Origin: CAYUWG01 sp964448285
GTDB lineage: Bacteria > Bacteroidota > Ignavibacteria > SZUA-365
Length of the DNA: 64,000 bases
Assembly (NCBI GenBank): GCA_964448285.1
Contig: CAYUWG010000005.1
Location: 31,816 to 95,815 of the forward strand
Reading direction: 5' to 3'
Positions within the stretch are counted from its first letter, which is position 1, and each line of letters starts with the position of its first letter. The position numbers were made by a program, and so were the translations under genes. Shown here one piece after another: positions 62,740 through 64,000 of this stretch. Under the pieces are notes generated by a model. The model saw nothing but the letters and a program-made list of their open reading frames with translations. It ran no database searches and was not told where the DNA came from.

Positions 62740-63719
62740 ACGAGAAGTGGAAGAAACGCTTCCTGCTCTCGCTCGCGTTCGGTGCGGTCGTGTTCCTTGG
62801 CTTGACTCTTTATGCCGACGCCGATGAATTGCTCGATGCCCTGACGCGATTCCATTGGGGTTTTCTCCCGCTCATATTACTCTGCACGCTTCTCAATTAT
62901 GGTTTTCGCTACGCGAAGTGGGAGTATTACACATTGACGCTTCAATGCGCTCCGTCACGCGAACGAAACGTCATCATTTTTTTCACGGCGTTCATCATGG
63001 CAGTAACTCCGGGAAAATTCGGCGAGATACTCAAGTCATATCTGCTCAAACAAGTGAATGGAACACCGGTACGAAAATCCGCGCCGATCATCCTTGCCGA
63101 ACGACTGACGGACTTCATCGGACTTGTCGTCCTGCTTATCGCGGGCGCATACGTATTCGGCTACGCACAAAGTCTGATCATCGGCTTCAGCGTGTTCTTC
63201 TTCGGAATCACCGGCGTGCTTTCGTGGCATAAAGGTTCGCTTGCTCTCGTCCATCTTCTTCGTCACGTGTTCTTCGTCAAGAAATACGTCGATCATGCCG
63301 TGATAGCATACGAAAGCATTTACTCGCTCCTTCGACCACGCCCGCTGTTCATCGGCTCGCTGTTGAGCATCGTCGCATGGTTTTTCGAATGCCTCGGTTT
63401 CTGGATAGTCCTGTCCGTGTTCCAGGCTCCACCCACGTTGATGAAAGCGACGTTCATCTATGCGTTCGCAACGATCGTCGGAGCGGTGACGATGTTGCCC
63501 GGCGGTCTTGGCACCACCGAGGGAAGCCTGACCGGCCTGACCATCCTCGCAGGCGCACCGAAGGACATCGCCGTCGCATCGACGTTGATCATTCGTTTCG
63601 CAACGCTCTGGTTCGCCGTGTTGATCGGCATTGTGGTCACATTCACACTTCAGAAGCGTCTGAACATCCGACTCGATGAACTCCCCCTTGATGAACCCGT
63701 GTTGGGAAGTCCGCAATGA
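62736..63719 (+). CDS. Flippase-like membrane protein (UPF0104/AglD family)
   Basis: The 327-residue protein has about 8-9 membrane helices and the lysylphosphatidylglycerol-synthase membrane-domain signature (ATIVGAVTMLPGGLGTTEGS near residue 250, AVTPGKFGEILKSYLL near 90). Family members are thought to handle lipid or lipid-linked substrates; the exact role is unknown. It is coupled by ATGA to maf upstream and to the next gene downstream. Confidence 0.86.
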   Translation: MNEKWKKRFLLSLAFGAVVFLGLTLYADADELLDALTRFHWGFLPLILLCTLLNYGFRYAKWEYYTLTLQCAPSRERNVIIFFTAFIMAVTPGKFGEILKSYLLKQVNGTPVRKSAPIILAERLTDFIGLVVLLIAGAYVFGYAQSLIIGFSVFFFGITGVLSWHKGSLALVHLLRHVFFVKKYVDHAVIAYESIYSLLRPRPLFIGSLLSIVAWFFECLGFWIVLSVFQAPPTLMKATFIYAFATIVGAVTMLPGGLGTTEGSLTGLTILAGAPKDIAVASTLIIRFATLWFAVLIGIVVTFTLQKRLNIRLDELPLDEPVLGSPQ

Positions 63720-64000
63720 CGCGATGGTGCATCCATCTCATCTTCTTCACTCTGTGTCCCTTTCTTGCTTTTGCACAAACGGATAGCACGCAACGTGACG
63801 AAGATGAAACCGTTGAGCGACTTCTCGAACATGGAAGCGAAGACCTCGACGATTCCGAGTTGCTCGATGAATTGGAATCACACCTGCGAAGCCGACTCAA
63901 TCTGAATACGGCTTCATTGAAGGACCTCGAACGCCTTCCTTTTCTTTCGCCTGCTCTCGCAAAAGCGTTGTTCGACTTTCGGAAAAGCGCGAAACGGATT
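63716..64000 (+). CDS. Exported helix-hairpin-helix protein, N-terminal part
   Basis: ATG 63716 overlaps the stop of the UPF0104 gene by 4 bases. The 95 visible codons encode a signal peptide (about 1-20, ending PFLAFAQ), an acidic stretch and then RLNLNTASLKDLERLPFLSP followed by ALFDFRKSAKRI, a ComEA-like helix-hairpin-helix start. It runs off the window. Long exported proteins with several such motifs occur in this phylum. It is the second helix-hairpin-helix exported protein in the window. Confidence 0.8.
   Translation, partial: MTRWCIHLIFFTLCPFLAFAQTDSTQRDEDETVERLLEHGSEDLDDSELLDELESHLRSRLNLNTASLKDLERLPFLSPALAKALFDFRKSAKRI

Overview
The window is a gene-dense chromosomal segment from a Gram-negative bacterium of the Bacteroidota/Chlorobiota group, most like the Ignavibacteria or Kapabacteria. 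Three things point there. Several exported proteins end in type IX secretion (T9SS) sorting domains with the NYPNPFNP-type motif. There are PorV/PorQ-family, GWxTD, DUF4397 and DUF4783 proteins and Bacteroidota-type TonB receptors with carboxypeptidase-regulatory-like N-domains. Both tRNA promoters have the Bacteroidota sigma-factor form TAnnTTTG. Lipid A and LPS genes (lpxH, an LpxL-like acyltransferase, a heptosyltransferase-like GT9) show an outer membrane. I see no rRNA, CRISPR array, insertion sequence or prophage; this reads as core chromosome with some accessory surface genes.

Layout. 1-2860 (minus): a TPP riboswitch drives a TonB-dependent receptor and then thiamine pyrophosphokinase, a thiamine-salvage operon. 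2990-6800 (plus): a GT-C-like membrane protein, an M16 peptidase homologue without its zinc ligands, an orphan T9SS sorting-domain remnant and a small exported protein. 6851-9568 (minus): a T9SS cargo with a P-domain. 9857-13492 (plus): lpxH, a class A penicillin-binding protein and a lipoprotein. 13614-21475 (minus): proline dehydrogenase coupled to a BtuF-like lipoprotein, a HEAT-like protein, and a polysaccharide cassette (flippase plus three glycosyltransferases). 21650-28890 (minus): a 1732-residue T9SS protein of twelve HYDIN-like Ig repeats and a tandem-OmpA protein. 29012-32793 (minus): a YfhO-like membrane protein and a GT4. 32926-35631 (minus): lon and a zinc-ribbon protein.

35838-43394 (plus): Nudix hydrolase, a duplicated-domain lipoprotein, hrcA-grpE-dnaJ, a small pilus/competence-like set (ComEA-like, prepilin-like, PilM-like), rsmD, coaD and a FmdB-type zinc ribbon. 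43395-46675 (minus): envelope genes (GWxTD, LpxL-like, GT9). 46819-54862 (minus): a four-gene export operon (DUF4397 lipoprotein, TonB/SusC-like receptor, large T9SS-type cargo, PorV/PorQ-like protein). 55301-64000 (plus): tRNA-Asn and tRNA-Arg, each placed directly in front of a protein gene, then a TPR membrane protein, a Fn3 lipoprotein, DUF4783, a 1226-residue NtrY-like histidine kinase, maf, an AglD/UPF0104-type membrane protein and the start of a helix-hairpin-helix exported protein.

Gene expression style. Cytoplasmic and envelope-synthesis genes are often coupled by 4-base ATGA overlaps, while exported proteins usually have a clear AAGGAG/GGAGG site and gaps of 40-55 bases. The most notable items are the invariant C-x29-C pattern in the giant repeat protein, the receptor-cargo-PorV operon, the tRNA-led transcription units with matching promoters, the degenerate prepilin beside a PilM-like gene, the zinc-dead M16 protein followed by a broken T9SS tail, and a near-perfect palindrome just upstream of lon.
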